A stretch of DNA of 32,242 nt, taken from the NCBI GenBank assembly GCA_934256695.1, contig CAKQPE010000012.1, positions 1-32,242 on the forward strand, in the 5' to 3' direction. Shown one piece after another: positions 31,935 through 32,242 of the stretch; position 1 is the stretch's first letter; the number at the start of each line of letters is the position of its first letter. Made by a program: the position numbers and the translations under genes. Below the pieces are notes generated by a model. The model was given only the letters and a program-made list of their open reading frames with translations. It was not told where the DNA came from and ran no database searches. Source of the DNA: an uncultured Eubacteriales bacterium (GTDB lineage Bacteria > Bacillota > Clostridia > Lachnospirales > Anaerotignaceae).

Positions 31935-32242
31935 ATAAAGACCTTGGGATTTCACCCAAAACCACATATTTTTTTTGAAAAAATTTGAATAAAACTTTTA
32001 GTAAAATACCATGACTTTCGTTATGGTATTTTTAGATTAAATAAAAATTTATATAAGACCTTGAGACTCTGTCTCAAACTCTGTGAGCCTTTGAAAAGGC
32101 TCAAGCGAAACTTTTATCAAAACGCAATTACATTGCGTTTTTCGGAACAAAATTATAAGTTATGTTATTGAGATTTTGATTTTCTAAAGCTTTATCGAAT
32201 AAAATCTCTATTGCATTGATTTTAAAACGTAAATCCTGTATC
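31935..32242. repeat. Modular repeat copies, long form, cut by window end
   Basis: Two consecutive units. The first has TTGGG.../CCCAA and a core hairpin ATACCATGAC/GTTATGGTAT. The second has TTGAGAC/GTCTCAA, GAGCCTTT/AAAGGCTC and ACGCAAT/ATTGCGT, then a tail of over 100 bp ending in AAATCCTGTATC. That tail is the same as the tail at 7955-8052, with many substitutions. It begins within a few bases of the preceding gene's stop. Confidence 0.8.

Overview
The window is low-GC Firmicutes DNA and most likely comes from an anaerobic clostridium close to Anaerotignum (the Clostridium propionicum group). Supporting signs are strong GGAGG ribosome binding sites, a T-box leader, a CIRCE-like operator, a cobalamin riboswitch, a tmk-holB-ricT-trmN6-rsmI cluster, a very large 2-hydroxyacyl-CoA dehydratase activase-type protein, and above all a tandem pair of genes that look like beta-alanyl-CoA:ammonia lyases, enzymes known from C. 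propionicum. The species call is inference from gene content; no search was run.

Layout. 1-3690: an Hsp20 chaperone gene with a CIRCE-like operator (-), an AEC-family permease (-), a long AT-rich gap, then a lone TRAP-type solute-binding lipoprotein (+). 3690-15455: ileS behind a T-box leader (-), a 1428-residue activase/dehydratase-like iron-sulfur protein (-), a small membrane-anchored unknown (-) and an Orn/Lys/Arg decarboxylase-family enzyme (-), separated by repeat-filled gaps. 15456-20220: one tightly packed leftward operon, signal peptidase I - tmk - holB - ricT - trmN6 - rsmI, with a promoter at its head. 20340-25316: a cobalamin riboswitch with a terminator, a LysR regulator and a B12-independent methionine-synthase-like protein (+), facing a MATE transporter and pyridoxal/pyridoxamine kinase pair (-). 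25441-28213: an RlmI-type rRNA methyltransferase (+), then a roughly 1.15-kb segment bounded by a duplicated tRNA-Ser 3' end that carries an AbrB/PIN toxin-antitoxin pair. 28221-32242: a diacylglycerol-kinase-family lipid kinase (-), the acl pair (+), an XRE regulator (+) and an AhpD-like CxxC protein (+).

The most striking feature is not a gene. Eight of the intergenic gaps, plus the two window edges, are packed with related modular repeats. They are built from short perfect hairpins whose stem sequences differ from copy to copy but stay self-complementary, and a large share of them close with a GNA triloop (GAA, GTA, GGA, GCA). The best complete copy (25441-25600) is a long inverted repeat with two arms of about 75 nt around a terminator-like core. 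In several copies a second hairpin module sits exactly in the apical loop of an arm hairpin. This fits selection on single-stranded DNA or RNA structure, and a mobile element moved in trans is one plausible explanation.

Functional themes seen together are amino-acid and organic-acid fermentation (acl pair, decarboxylase, dehydratase-type protein, TRAP and AEC uptake) and housekeeping replication/translation. Many promoters with near-consensus -35/-10 boxes can be read directly and are listed.
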